A stretch of 40,537 nucleotides of DNA. Source: Collimonas silvisoli. Its GTDB lineage: Bacteria; Pseudomonadota; Gammaproteobacteria; Burkholderiales; Burkholderiaceae_D. Within the stretch, counting starts at the first letter, position 1. Each line of letters opens with the position of its first letter. The position numbers and the translations under genes are program-made. The stretch is taken from positions 1 to 40,537 of the forward strand of contig NZ_JAGQEG010000049.1 of assembly GCF_018305005.1 (NCBI RefSeq), read 5' to 3'. This document shows positions 25,444 to 33,363 of this stretch, in pieces. The notes beneath the pieces are model-generated. The model was not told the DNA's origin. It did not search any database and saw only the letters and a list, made by a program, of their open reading frames with translations.

Positions 25444-25806
25444 TCAGGGTTTCGCCGTATGCCACACACCTCCCTTGCCGTCGCCGTTGGCGTCGCCAGC
25501 TTTCTGGTCCATGGCGAAACGGTACAGCGGATGTCCCTTGTAGGCCCATTGCCGCTTGCCGTCAGCGCCTGTCACAAAACTCCAATCGGGAGCGGCCTTG
25601 TCATAGGAATCCGCCAGTGCCGCCGGCCAATTCGCGGCACAGCTGCCGTCGCAAGCACTCTTGCCGGCTACCGTATCTTTATCAAAGATATACAGTGTCC
25701 GCCCCTCTGCATCGACCAGCTTGCCATTGACGGCCTTGGGTGCTTCGGCCAAGGCGGGTGCCGCAAGAGTGGCGCAGCTCAGCAGCAGAAATATGGTTTT
25801 TCGCAT
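25444..25806 (-). CDS. Secreted COG4315-type protein with Yx(FWY)xxD repeats
   Basis: The 120-residue product has a Sec signal peptide (MRKTIFLLLSCATLAAPALA) and two motifs of the family: YIFDKD (39-44) and YRFAMD (95-100). Cys 52 and Cys 56 lie in the SACDGSCAANWPA segment, typical of this group. Its role is unknown; members are often encoded with ECF sigma factors. It is the first gene of an operon with sigma and anti-sigma genes. A GAGGAG site precedes the ATG, and a GGAAT-type ECF promoter lies about 80-100 bp upstream. It is a likely main target of its own sigma factor. Confidence 0.88.
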   Translation of the reverse strand: MRKTIFLLLSCATLAAPALAEAPKAVNGKLVDAEGRTLYIFDKDTVAGKSACDGSCAANWPAALADSYDKAAPDWSFVTGADGKRQWAYKGHPLYRFAMDQKAGDANGDGKGGVWHTAKP

Positions 25807-25882
25807 GATGTCTCCTCAGGATGATCGATAGAAAAATGCAGCCGGAAACCAGCGCTGGGAATGATGGCTGGGATAGCAGTTA

Positions 25883-25909
25883 AACGTCCGGCATGACTAG
25901 TTTATTCCA
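25883..25909 (-). promoter_or_regulatory. Candidate ECF promoter for the COG4315-sigma-anti-sigma operon
   Basis: On the minus strand a GGAATAAA -35-like element (GGAAT at 25909-25905) is followed after 17 nt by CGTTT (25887-25883), close to the usual ECF pattern GGAAC-N16/17-CGTT. It lies 77 nt upstream of the first ATG. The same GGAATAAA core recurs in the two promoters of the second ECF module. Confidence 0.5.
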
Positions 25910-26065
25910 ACTTTCTGCAACCCTTTGATACATTATTTTCATTCTGTTGACCATTAATCCTGGGCAACCACCGGCTGTCGGCGGATGGTTTGCCGGGACG
26001 ATCCGGATCATTTCGCAAAATCCTCTACACTATTGCATCTAACCTATTCGACAAACCAGGCTTGC
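25910..26065. other. Divergent gap before the ABC transporter operon
   Basis: This stretch is non-coding and must contain the plus-strand promoter of the ABC-FtsX-CrtC operon. I see no palindrome or clear sigma-70 element worth naming. Confidence 0.35.
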
Positions 26066-26782
26066 ATGTACGCCGATACTGAAACCATGTCCTCCACGCC
26101 TCCTTTGGATGGCGGCGTCCCGGCGCTGGAATGCCACGGACTGCGCAAGTCTTACGGTCATGGCCGGGTGGTGCTGACGCATCTCGACTTCACGCTGGCG
26201 GCGGGCGAATATATCGCCATCATGGGCGATTCCGGTGTCGGCAAATCGACCTTGCTGAACCTGATCGCCGGCCTCGACAGCGCCAACAGCGGTTCGATAC
26301 TGATCGACGGCGTCAACATATCCAGCCTGGATGACGATGCCGCCACCCTCCTGCGCCGTCAAAAACTCGGTTTCATTTTCCAGGCCTTCCATGTATTGCC
26401 GCACCTGACTCTGCAACAGAACGTTGCCTTGCCCCTGCTGCTCAACGACGCACCGCAGGAGCGTGCGCTGGAGTTGCTGGCGGCGGTCGGGCTGGCTGGC
26501 CGCGGCAATGACTTCCCGCGCCAGCTGTCGGGCGGTGAAATGCAAAGAGTCGCGATTGCGCGCGCCCTGGTGCACCGGCCCAAACTGATCCTCGCCGACG
26601 AACCGACCGGCAATCTCGATCCGGATACCGCACATGAAGTATTGGCCCTGCTGCGCCAGGAGATCAAGGCCAACGGCGCCTCGGCCATCATGGTCACCCA
26701 CTCTGCGGTCGCCGCCGCCAGCGCCGACCGCATCCTGATCATGAGCGCCGACGGCTTGCAGCCGTTGCCAGGCAAATCTTGA
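26066..26782 (+). CDS. ABC transporter ATP-binding protein (LolD/MacB/AttE-like)
   Basis: The 238-residue ATPase has Walker A GDSGVGKST (54-62), Q-loop FIFQAFHVLP, signature LSGGEMQRVAIARAL, Walker B LILADEPTGNLD and the H-loop MVTHS. The pattern and length are those of ATPases that drive FtsX/MacB-type permeases rather than importers. The permease gene follows at once with stop and start overlapping or nearly so. The ATG at 26066 gives MYADTETMSS; an alternative ATG lies seven codons later, and neither has a strong ribosome site. The complex probably moves a substrate at the outer face of the inner membrane. Confidence 0.92.
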   Translation: MYADTETMSSTPPLDGGVPALECHGLRKSYGHGRVVLTHLDFTLAAGEYIAIMGDSGVGKSTLLNLIAGLDSANSGSILIDGVNISSLDDDAATLLRRQKLGFIFQAFHVLPHLTLQQNVALPLLLNDAPQERALELLAAVGLAGRGNDFPRQLSGGEMQRVAIARALVHRPKLILADEPTGNLDPDTAHEVLALLRQEIKANGASAIMVTHSAVAAASADRILIMSADGLQPLPGKS

Positions 26783-26793
26783 CTCCTGATGCA

Positions 26794-29367
26794 ATGAGGC
26801 CGAACGCCGCCGCCCTGGTTGTCAAAACCGGCAATCCGATCGTGCTCTTGTCACGCTGGCTGCTGCTGGGCGAATGGCGCTCGCATCCGGTACGGGCGCT
26901 GGTAGCGATTGCCGCCATCGCGCTCGGCGTCGCTCTCGGTTATGCGGTCGACCTGATCAACGGCGCCGCTTTCAATGAGTTCTCGGCCGCCACCAGAAGC
27001 TTGTCCGGCCAGTCCGATCTGCAGTTGCGCGGCGTGCAAGGCTTGTTCGACGACGCCGTCTATCCGCAACTGGCGCAACGCGAAGGGGTGGCCGTCGCCA
27101 GTCCGGTGCTGGAACTCAATGTCACCGTACCGGGCCAGGCCAACGCGCTGAAAGTGCTTGGCATCGATACCTTCCGCGCCGCCCGCGTCACGCCCGACCT
27201 GATTGGCACAGCCGATCCGGAGCGGCCGTTCGACACCCTGGCCGACGACGCCATCTTCCTGTCGCCGGCAGCCCAGCAATGGCTGCAGGTACAACCTGGC
27301 CAAACCCTGGCCTTGCGCAACGGCACCGCCATCGTCAAGCTGCGGGTGGCCGGCGGCCTGGTGCGGGCGCGGGCCGGACAGCGGCTTGCCGTGATGGATA
27401 TCGGCGCGGCCCAATGGCGCTTCGGCCGCATCGGCAAACTATCGCGCATCGACCTCAAGCTGCAGCCAGGCGTCAACCGGGAAGCATTCAGGCGCGCCTT
27501 GCAAGCTGAGTGGCCGATGGGCTTGCAGGTATCGGAAAGCCAGGATCAGGACAGCCGCAACAACAATATGTCGCGCGCCTATCGCATCAATCTGAATGTG
27601 CTGGCTTTGGTGGCGTTATTCACCGGCGCCTTCCTGGTGTTCTCGACCCAGGCGCTGTCGGTGATCCGGCGCCGCTCTCAATTTGCCCTGCTGCGCGTGC
27701 TGGGCTTGCGCCGTGCTCAGTTGTTACGCCAGGTGCTGCTGGAAGGCAGTTTGCTGGGTTGCCTGGGGGCGCTGCTCGGACTGGCGCTGGGCTACGTATT
27801 GGCGGCGGCGGCCTTGCATTTTTTTGGCGGCGATCTGGGCGGCGGTTATTTCCGCGGGGTGCAGGCAAGTGTGCAATTCGATGTGCCGGCGGCGCTGGTT
27901 TTTTTTGCGCTCGGCAGCGGCATCGCCCTGCTCGGCAGCCTGGCGCCGGCACTGGAAGCAGCCCGGGCGCAACCGGCGGCGGCGCTCAAGGCCGGCAGCG
28001 AAGAAACCGCGTTGGCGCGGCTGGCGACACCGTGGCCGGCGCTGGCCTGCCTGTTGCTCGGTGCGCTGCTGACGCGGCTGCCGCCGCTGTTCGACTTGCC
28101 GATCTTCGGCTATATGGCAGTCGCGCTGCTGTTAATTGGCGGCATCACGCTGATGCCGCGAGTGGCGGCGCTGGTCTTTTCCGCGCTGCAAAGATTCAGC
28201 CTGGGACGCCGCCACGGTCTCGTCACGACGCTGGTGCTGGCGCGCCTGGCAAACGTGCCGGGGCAAGCCTCGATCGCGCTCGGCGGTGTGCTATCCAGCT
28301 TTAGCCTGATCGTGGCGATGGCGATCATGGTCACCAGTTTCCGCATATCGGTTGACGACTGGATGCAGCAACTGCTGTCGGCAGACCTGTATGTGCGCTC
28401 GGCCAGCAACGGCGAGACCGGCGCCTTGCAGCCCGCCGAGCAGCGTTTGCTGAGCACGGCGCCAGGCGTGGCGCGTGCCAGTTTCCTGCGCACCTCGCCG
28501 CTGACGCTAGATCCGGCGCGGCCACCCGTGATATTGATCGCACGCGCCATCGACGCCGCCGATCCGGCGCGCATGCTGCCCATGACAGGCCCGGTACTGC
28601 CGCCAAGTGCGATTGCCGCGGATAGTTTGCCGATATGGGTCTCGGAAGCCATGGTCGATCTGTACGGCTACCGTCTGGGACAGCAAGTCACGTTGCCGCT
28701 GGCGATGCATCCCTATCGCTTCACGGTGGCCGGCGTCTGGCGCGATTATGCGCGGCAATCGGGAGCAATCGAGTTGCGCCTGGCGGATTACCAACGCTTA
28801 AGCGGCGATACCGAAGTCACCGACGCCGCACTCAGCTTGCAGCGCGATGCCGATCCCGGCGCTGTGATCGCGGCGCTGCGCAGATTGCCGTTCGGGGCCA
28901 CGCTGGAATTCTCCCAGCCAGGAGAAATCCGTGCCCTCACCTTGAAGATTTTCGATCGCAGTTTTGCCATCACTTATCTGCTGGAAATCGTCGCCATCGT
29001 GATCGGCTTGTTTGGCGTGGCGGCCACCTTCTCGGCGCAGACGCTGGCGCGGGCGCGGGAGTTCGGCATGCTGCGCCATGTCGGCGTCACGCGCCGCCAG
29101 ATCCTCTCGATGCTGGCGCTGGAAGGCGGCTTGCTGACCGCGCTCGGCATGCTGGTCGGTTTTTTGCTGGGTTGGGCGATCAGCCTGATTCTGGTGTTCA
29201 TCGTCAATCCGCAATCGTTTCACTGGTCCATGGAATTGCACATGCCTTGGCTGGGGCTGGCGGCGGTGGCGCTGTTGCTGCTGTTGTCGGCCAGCGCTAC
29301 GGCTTTGCTGGCGGGTCTGCGTGCGGTGTCGGTCGATGTGCTGCATTCGGTACGGGAGGATTGGTGA
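26794..29367 (+). CDS. Giant FtsX-like ABC permease
   Basis: The protein (857 residues from this ATG; 862 from a TTG at 26779 that overlaps the ATPase stop) contains two FtsX-type repeats. The first has a membrane helix at VRALVAIAAIALGVALGYAVDLI, a large periplasmic loop, and three helices from NVLALVALFTGAFLVFSTQAL onward. The second begins near IALGGVLSSFSLIVAMAIMVTSFRI with a second loop and helices ITYLLEIVAIVIGLFGVAATFS, LLTALGMLVGFLLGWAISLILVF and the last one before the C-terminus. This resembles AttF/AttG of the Agrobacterium att cluster fused into one chain. Neither start has a good ribosome site. The CrtC-like gene overlaps its stop by one base. Confidence 0.9.
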   Translation: MRPNAAALVVKTGNPIVLLSRWLLLGEWRSHPVRALVAIAAIALGVALGYAVDLINGAAFNEFSAATRSLSGQSDLQLRGVQGLFDDAVYPQLAQREGVAVASPVLELNVTVPGQANALKVLGIDTFRAARVTPDLIGTADPERPFDTLADDAIFLSPAAQQWLQVQPGQTLALRNGTAIVKLRVAGGLVRARAGQRLAVMDIGAAQWRFGRIGKLSRIDLKLQPGVNREAFRRALQAEWPMGLQVSESQDQDSRNNNMSRAYRINLNVLALVALFTGAFLVFSTQALSVIRRRSQFALLRVLGLRRAQLLRQVLLEGSLLGCLGALLGLALGYVLAAAALHFFGGDLGGGYFRGVQASVQFDVPAALVFFALGSGIALLGSLAPALEAARAQPAAALKAGSEETALARLATPWPALACLLLGALLTRLPPLFDLPIFGYMAVALLLIGGITLMPRVAALVFSALQRFSLGRRHGLVTTLVLARLANVPGQASIALGGVLSSFSLIVAMAIMVTSFRISVDDWMQQLLSADLYVRSASNGETGALQPAEQRLLSTAPGVARASFLRTSPLTLDPARPPVILIARAIDAADPARMLPMTGPVLPPSAIAADSLPIWVSEAMVDLYGYRLGQQVTLPLAMHPYRFTVAGVWRDYARQSGAIELRLADYQRLSGDTEVTDAALSLQRDADPGAVIAALRRLPFGATLEFSQPGEIRALTLKIFDRSFAITYLLEIVAIVIGLFGVAATFSAQTLARAREFGMLRHVGVTRRQILSMLALEGGLLTALGMLVGFLLGWAISLILVFIVNPQSFHWSMELHMPWLGLAAVALLLLLSASATALLAGLRAVSVDVLHSVREDW

Positions 29368-30482
29368 TGTTGCATGGCGTTCGTCGCTGGTTATGTCGCT
29401 GGTTATGTCGTTGGTCATGCCGGTTATCAGGCGCCCTGCTGCTGTTGCTCGCGCCGCCGCTTTTTGCCGCAGCGCCCCAGTTTGCGCAGGTAAGCCCGGA
29501 GCGGCCGGTGATGCTGCCGCAGGATAGCGGCGCCCATCCCGGCTTTCGCACCGAATGGTGGTACGCCACCGGCTGGCTGGCTACCCCGGACGGCAAGCCG
29601 ATCGGCTTCCAGATCACGTTCTTCCGCTCCGCCTCCGAACATGACCGCGCCAATCCCAGCGCCTTCGCACCGACCCAGTTGATCATTGCCCATGCAGCGC
29701 TGTCCGACCCCAGCCTGGGCAAGCTCTTGCATGCGCAAAAAAGCGCCCGCGCCGGTTTCGGCCTGGCGTATGCCAAGGAGGGCAACACCGATGTCGCGCT
29801 GGACGACTGGCGCTTGCTGCGCGGCGCCGACGGCCGTTATCAGGCCAGTATCGCAGCCGGCGAATTTACCCTGCAACTGAGTTTGACGCCAAGCCAGCCG
29901 CCTTTGCTCCAAGGCGAGCGCGGCTATTCGCGCAAGGGACCGCAGGCGGCGCAAGCCAGCTACTACTATAGCGAACCGCAGTTACAGGTCGGCGGCAAGC
30001 TGATCCGCTCGGGACATGCACAAGAGGTCAGCGGCAGCGCCTGGCTGGATCACGAATGGTCGACCAGCGTGCTGGACGCCGATGCCACCGGCTGGGATTG
30101 GCTGGGCGCCAACCTGGACGACGGTTCGGCCTTGATGGCGTTCCAGATCCGCAGCCGTAGCGGCGGCAAGATATGGGCGCACGCCGCCCTGCGCGACGCC
30201 AGCGGCAAGGTGACGCAATTCGGCCCCGGGCAAGTCAGCTTCCAGCCGCAGCGCAAGTGGCGCTCACCGCGCACCGACGCCAGCTATCCGGTGCAGCAAG
30301 CGTTGCGTACCGGCGCCATCGAATGGTCGCTGATTCCCTTGCAAGACGATCAGGAACTCGATTCCCGATTATCGACGGGATCGGTGTATTGGGAGGGTGC
30401 GGTAACCGTCAATCGCGATGGCCGGCGCGCCGGCCGCGGTTATCTGGAGCTGACGGGTTATCTCAAGGCGCTGAAATTTTGA
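29367..30482 (+). CDS. Secreted lipocalin-like / CrtC-AttH family protein
   Basis: The 371-residue product has a signal peptide with an unusual Arg/Trp/Cys-rich start (RRWLCRWLCRWSCR) followed by LSGALLLLLAPPLFAAAP. The body carries the family motif FRTEWWYATGWLATPDGKPIGFQITFFR, then YYYSEPQLQVGGKL, GSAWLDHEWSTSVLDADATGWDW and a C-terminal GRGYLELTGYLK. These are hallmarks of the carotenoid 1,2-hydratase (CrtC)/AttH/DUF2006 group, two lipocalin-like domains. No carotenoid genes are near, so a hydratase role is unlikely; linkage to ATPase and FtsX permease suggests a lipid or envelope function. GGGAGGA lies 6 nt before the ATG, which overlaps the permease stop. Confidence 0.9.
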   Translation: MLHGVRRWLCRWLCRWSCRLSGALLLLLAPPLFAAAPQFAQVSPERPVMLPQDSGAHPGFRTEWWYATGWLATPDGKPIGFQITFFRSASEHDRANPSAFAPTQLIIAHAALSDPSLGKLLHAQKSARAGFGLAYAKEGNTDVALDDWRLLRGADGRYQASIAAGEFTLQLSLTPSQPPLLQGERGYSRKGPQAAQASYYYSEPQLQVGGKLIRSGHAQEVSGSAWLDHEWSTSVLDADATGWDWLGANLDDGSALMAFQIRSRSGGKIWAHAALRDASGKVTQFGPGQVSFQPQRKWRSPRTDASYPVQQALRTGAIEWSLIPLQDDQELDSRLSTGSVYWEGAVTVNRDGRRAGRGYLELTGYLKALKF

Positions 30483-30518
30483 AGTGATGCTTTGCAAGTC
30501 GGACTGGCCGCATGGCCC

Positions 30519-30551
30519 GAAACCGCAAGCACTTCCATTGCTTGCAGTTTC
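30519..30551 (+). terminator. Intrinsic terminator of the ABC-FtsX-CrtC operon
   Basis: A 13-bp stem (GAAACCGCAAGCA / TGCTTGCAGTTTC) with one mismatch and a 7-nt loop is followed by CATTTTATT on the plus strand. It begins 37 nt past the last stop of the operon. Confidence 0.75.
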
Positions 30552-30663
30552 CATTTTATTATCCCGGACTACACTTAAGGCCAAGCTGAACAGATGCAAA
30601 AGGTGATACATTTAACACACTTGGTTCAAGCACCAGCTTGATGCATTTTTTATTGGGAGACGC

Positions 30664-31026
30664 ATGAAAAGTCCATTTCTATTTCTCGCCATCGCCACCA
30701 TTCTTCTCGCCGGCTGCGTCGTACCACCTACCATGCGCACCTATACACCGCCGCCGCGCAGCTCCGCGCCGGCGCCGGTATCGCTATCAGAATCGCTAAG
30801 TCCGTCCGAACAAATTATCGACATGCCGCAACAGCCTGCCAATCGGAAAGGCGGTGAATTATCGAACACCGTGGAGCGCATGGCGAGAAAGACGGCTTGC
30901 ATTCCGGCCAGCGGCGCAACATTGATCGCCAAGACCGCTGCGGTTGAAACCTATCAGGTCAGTTGCCAGGACGGCCAGCAACAGCTTTACAAGTGTGAGC
31001 AGCGGCAATGCCGCATGATGAATTAA
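30664..31026 (+). CDS. Hypothetical lipoprotein, 120 residues
   Basis: The protein has a clear lipobox signal (FLFLAIATILLAGC, Cys 18) followed by a Pro-rich stretch (PPTMRTYTPPPRSSAPAPV). The C-terminal half has four Cys (TACIPASG, YQVSCQDGQQQLYKCEQRQC) suited to two disulfides. GGGAGACGC precedes the ATG. I do not recognise the family. It is followed after 35 nt by another tiny lipoprotein gene. Confidence 0.78.
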   Translation: MKSPFLFLAIATILLAGCVVPPTMRTYTPPPRSSAPAPVSLSESLSPSEQIIDMPQQPANRKGGELSNTVERMARKTACIPASGATLIAKTAAVETYQVSCQDGQQQLYKCEQRQCRMMN

Positions 31027-31061
31027 AACCCGCATTAAAACCCCGGCCACAGGCGCTTCCC

Positions 31062-31205
31062 ATGAAAACAGCACTAGGAATACTTGCCCTCGTTTCGCTG
31101 CTGGCCGGCTGCGCCTATCCAAATCTGAAATGCGACGATCCCGACGTCCGCCCGTCCTGGTGCGACGATACGGGCGGCATGCGCGGCACAAAACATCCGC
31201 AATAG
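31062..31205 (+). CDS. Tiny lipoprotein, 47 residues
   Basis: The sequence MKTALGILALVSLLAGC carries a lipobox with Cys 17; the mature part AYPNLKCDDPDVRPSWCDDTGGMRGTKHPQ has two further Cys. The ribosome site is poor (AGGCG). It lies 35 nt after the preceding lipoprotein gene in the same direction and is probably translated from the same mRNA. Function unknown. Confidence 0.6.
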   Translation: MKTALGILALVSLLAGCAYPNLKCDDPDVRPSWCDDTGGMRGTKHPQ

Positions 31206-31254
31206 ATGCAACGCTGCCGGAACCGGTAGCTCGACAGCGTGACCCCTCAGCGTC

Positions 31255-31869
31255 TTATAGCGGCGGTGCGGCGATGAACTCGGCCAATTGTTCAGCCTGC
31301 TCAGAGTACGATTGCAGTGTTGGATAATCCGCCGCGATGACGATTTCAGGCAGCATCATTTGCGTGAAATGCCAGGCAACGGCGGTTGTCACCCCGGCCT
31401 GATTGATCGTCTTGCTGGCGACCTCCAGCGGTTTATTACGCAGTTCAATCTCCAGCGCCTGATAAGCCGCAAACAGCTGGCCCTGGACGCGGGCGACCCA
31501 CGGCTCGTACTGTTTTTCTGCCGGCCGCAAATTGCGCTCATAGGCGATCTGCACAGTTTTTTCGCAAGCCGCCAGCGCCAGCCCGATAACCCGCAATGCA
31601 TGCTGGCGCTCGCCGATGGCAGTTGGCATCAGGCTCTTGCCAGGCGCCGCCAGCGCTTCGGCATAGTCCAGGATCAGTGTGGAGTCCATCAGCAACTCGC
31701 CATCGTCGCACACCAGCGACGGCGCTTTGACTACCGGATTGATTTGACGGAATTGTTCGAAAGTGCTGAATACCGAAATGGACCGGTGTTCGAACGGAAT
31801 GGCAAGCAGTTGCAAGGAAATCGAGACACGACGGACATAGGGTGAGTCAAGCATACCGATGAGCTGCAT
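31255..31869 (-). CDS. Glutathione S-transferase family protein
   Basis: The 204-residue protein has a thioredoxin-fold N-domain (MQLIGMLDSPYVRRVSISLQLLAIPFEHRS, then NPVVKAPSLVCDDGELLMDSTLILDYAE, with the cis-Pro and the D-S glutathione-contact pair). An all-helical C-domain follows (LALAACEKTVQIAYERNLRP...). SPYVRRV places the Ser catalytic region as in many bacterial GSTs. Substrate unknown; likely detoxification or a related thiol reaction in the cytoplasm. AAAGGAG precedes the ATG. A remarkable perfect palindrome lies in its leader 30 nt before the start and is probably regulatory. Confidence 0.92.
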   Translation of the reverse strand: MQLIGMLDSPYVRRVSISLQLLAIPFEHRSISVFSTFEQFRQINPVVKAPSLVCDDGELLMDSTLILDYAEALAAPGKSLMPTAIGERQHALRVIGLALAACEKTVQIAYERNLRPAEKQYEPWVARVQGQLFAAYQALEIELRNKPLEVASKTINQAGVTTAVAWHFTQMMLPEIVIAADYPTLQSYSEQAEQLAEFIAAPPL

Positions 31870-31898
31870 AGTTTCTCCTTTGATGGTTCAGCGACGAA

Positions 31899-31927
31899 CG
31901 TCACTGCATCTGACAGATGCAGTGACG
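31899..31927 (-). promoter_or_regulatory. Perfect 13-bp-arm palindrome in the GST leader
   Basis: CGTCACTGCATCT and AGATGCAGTGACG are exact inverted copies separated by three bases, ending 30 nt upstream of the GST start codon. No T-run follows on the minus strand. It could be an operator for a dimeric repressor or an mRNA hairpin. The adjacent 31928-32025 stretch shows no gene. Confidence 0.6.
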
Positions 31928-32025
31928 CATTGAATTTATCGAAAGGAAATAATCCTAGCATGGAACAGCAACATCGATGCATGCCAGTCTTGCATCAACG
32001 CAGGCAACAAGGAAAGCCAGCCGCT

Positions 32026-32211
32026 TCAGGCTTCCTGTACCTCGCGCTTACTCGGGGTTGCGTAGATATCGATACATTTGAACGTATCCGCATAACGCTT
32101 TGGATCGCCGCCGGCTTCCAGGCGTTTCTTGAATTCTGCTGCCTCAGCGGTGCTGTCAAATTCGTAAGCCAGTCCTTTAAAAGTGACGGTCGCTTCATTC
32201 AGCCTAACCAT
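32026..32211 (-). CDS. Small hypothetical protein, 61 residues
   Basis: The product (MVRLNEATVTFKGLAYEFDS... ending KREVQEA) has mixed charged and hydrophobic composition typical of a small soluble alpha/beta protein: TVTFKGLAYEFDSTAEAAEFKKRLEAGGDPKRYADTF suggests a strand pair followed by a helix. AAGGAG lies 6 nt before the ATG. I do not recognise the family and give no function. Confidence 0.7.
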   Translation of the reverse strand: MVRLNEATVTFKGLAYEFDSTAEAAEFKKRLEAGGDPKRYADTFKCIDIYATPSKREVQEA

Positions 32212-32607
32212 TGCAATCTCCTTAGCTTAGTGTCAAAAGTAAGGGCCATCCCGGCACGGCTAAAAGTATCGGCTTGCCGTTTGTCGCAAGGAAAAACAGC
32301 GATACAGAATAACGATACTGCTGTGCATCGAAAGACAGGAATACCCGGCTCTGCCGCAATAGCGGCACGCCGTGCAAACGGCCCGCTTCGTTTTCTTGAT
32401 AGTACGCTTTTGGTGATTCTTCTTGAACTGTCAATACTGGCAGCTATGTGCGTATTCGCGCCCCGTCATCTAGAGAGGCGGTTAAGATGCCGCAAATTAC
32501 TGCCGTTCAGGACTCATTCACTTTCGTCTACGAACTGGCATCTGTCAAACAAGAAAATGTTATAAGTTTGGTGGCGCTTATCAGAAAAAGCTAAAGAAAG
32601 GCCCCGA
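32212..32607. other. Gap of about 400 bp with no convincing gene
   Basis: Two weak open frames occur. One on the minus strand (32222-32434) needs a TTG start and ends directly at the ribosome site of the small gene below it. One on the plus strand (32487-32594) is described separately. Codon use in the rest is not protein-like, and no hairpin with a T-run was found. Confidence 0.35.
32487..32594 (+). CDS. Possible 35-residue ORF
   Basis: The frame reads MPQITAVQDSFTFVYELASV and continues to ALIRKS. An AGAGG stretch lies 8 nt before the ATG. It runs into the 3-prime side of the anti-sigma gene on the other strand. Composition is plausible, but nothing else supports it. Confidence 0.2.
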   Translation: MPQITAVQDSFTFVYELASVKQENVISLVALIRKS

Positions 32608-33363
32608 CTATTGACGTACCGTGGAGCGCACCATCCCCACAAATTTTTCCAGCTCGCCGGCAGCCAGATCGGATACCGTCCAGTAACTCATGCCATCCCA
32701 GGTCCAGCGCACCAGATGATAGCCTTGACGATTTTGCAACTGCGGCGCAGCATCTTTGTCGCTGCTCGGCCATATATACAAATTAATCGGGTGTTGCGCG
32801 CGCCGGTAGATCAGCGCGGCCACCGGCCGGCCGCCGAGATAATCGAGGCGGCCGCCGATCAGCGGAAAACCCTGTGGCGCCAGATCGACCACCGGCGGAG
32901 AAAAATTCAGCTTACCGTTGAACCAGGGTTTTACCGTGTGCTGGTCGCTTGACGCCACATCCGACAGATGATCTACCTGGAGCGAACGAACATGGCTGGC
33001 AACCACTTCTTCAGTCAACCTGTCCTGGTCCGACGGCAAATTGAGGTACAGACCAACGCTCCATGCCAGCGCCAGTCCGGCTGCCATGGCGGCGCCGAGA
33101 TTGAGCCAGTTGATATGCCAGGGCTTGGCGCGCGGAGCATCTTGCGGCAACGCAGCATTGATGCGGTGCGCAAGATGCGCCGGAGCATCGAAGTATGGCG
33201 CCTCCTTCTTAAAGCGCGCGCTGACGATGCGCTGCGCTGCATATTCGCGCTGACAATCGACACAGCTCTCTAGATGGCGCTGCACCTCCCGCGCCTCTAC
33301 CACGCCTAGCTCTTGATCTGCATAAGCCGGCAACAGCGCCAGTATTTCCTGATGATCCATCAT
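32608..33363 (-). CDS. Transmembrane anti-sigma factor with zinc-binding domain
   Basis: The 251-residue protein has an N-terminal zf-HC2 type anti-sigma domain with ligands His 30, Cys 34 and Cys 37 (HLESCVDC). A single membrane helix follows (about 86-109, LNLGAAMAAGLALAWSVGLYL), then a periplasmic C-terminal domain. GFPLIGGRLDYLGGRPVAALIYRR and WDGMSYWTVSDL parallel segments of the other anti-sigma factor at 24.0-24.8 kb. The ATG overlaps the sigma-factor stop (ATGA), implying coupled translation. It should bind and release the ECF factor encoded upstream. Confidence 0.9.
   Translation of the reverse strand: MMDHQEILALLPAYADQELGVVEAREVQRHLESCVDCQREYAAQRIVSARFKKEAPYFDAPAHLAHRINAALPQDAPRAKPWHINWLNLGAAMAAGLALAWSVGLYLNLPSDQDRLTEEVVASHVRSLQVDHLSDVASSDQHTVKPWFNGKLNFSPPVVDLAPQGFPLIGGRLDYLGGRPVAALIYRRAQHPINLYIWPSSDKDAAPQLQNRQGYHLVRWTWDGMSYWTVSDLAAGELEKFVGMVRSTVRQ

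Noticed and set aside
27510-28304. 264-codon plus-strand frame within the FtsX permease gene
   Set aside because: Out-of-frame shadow of the permease with no ribosome site.
32222-32434. 70-codon minus-strand ORF ahead of the 61-residue small gene
   Set aside because: Needs a TTG start without a ribosome site; composition weak. Left unassigned.
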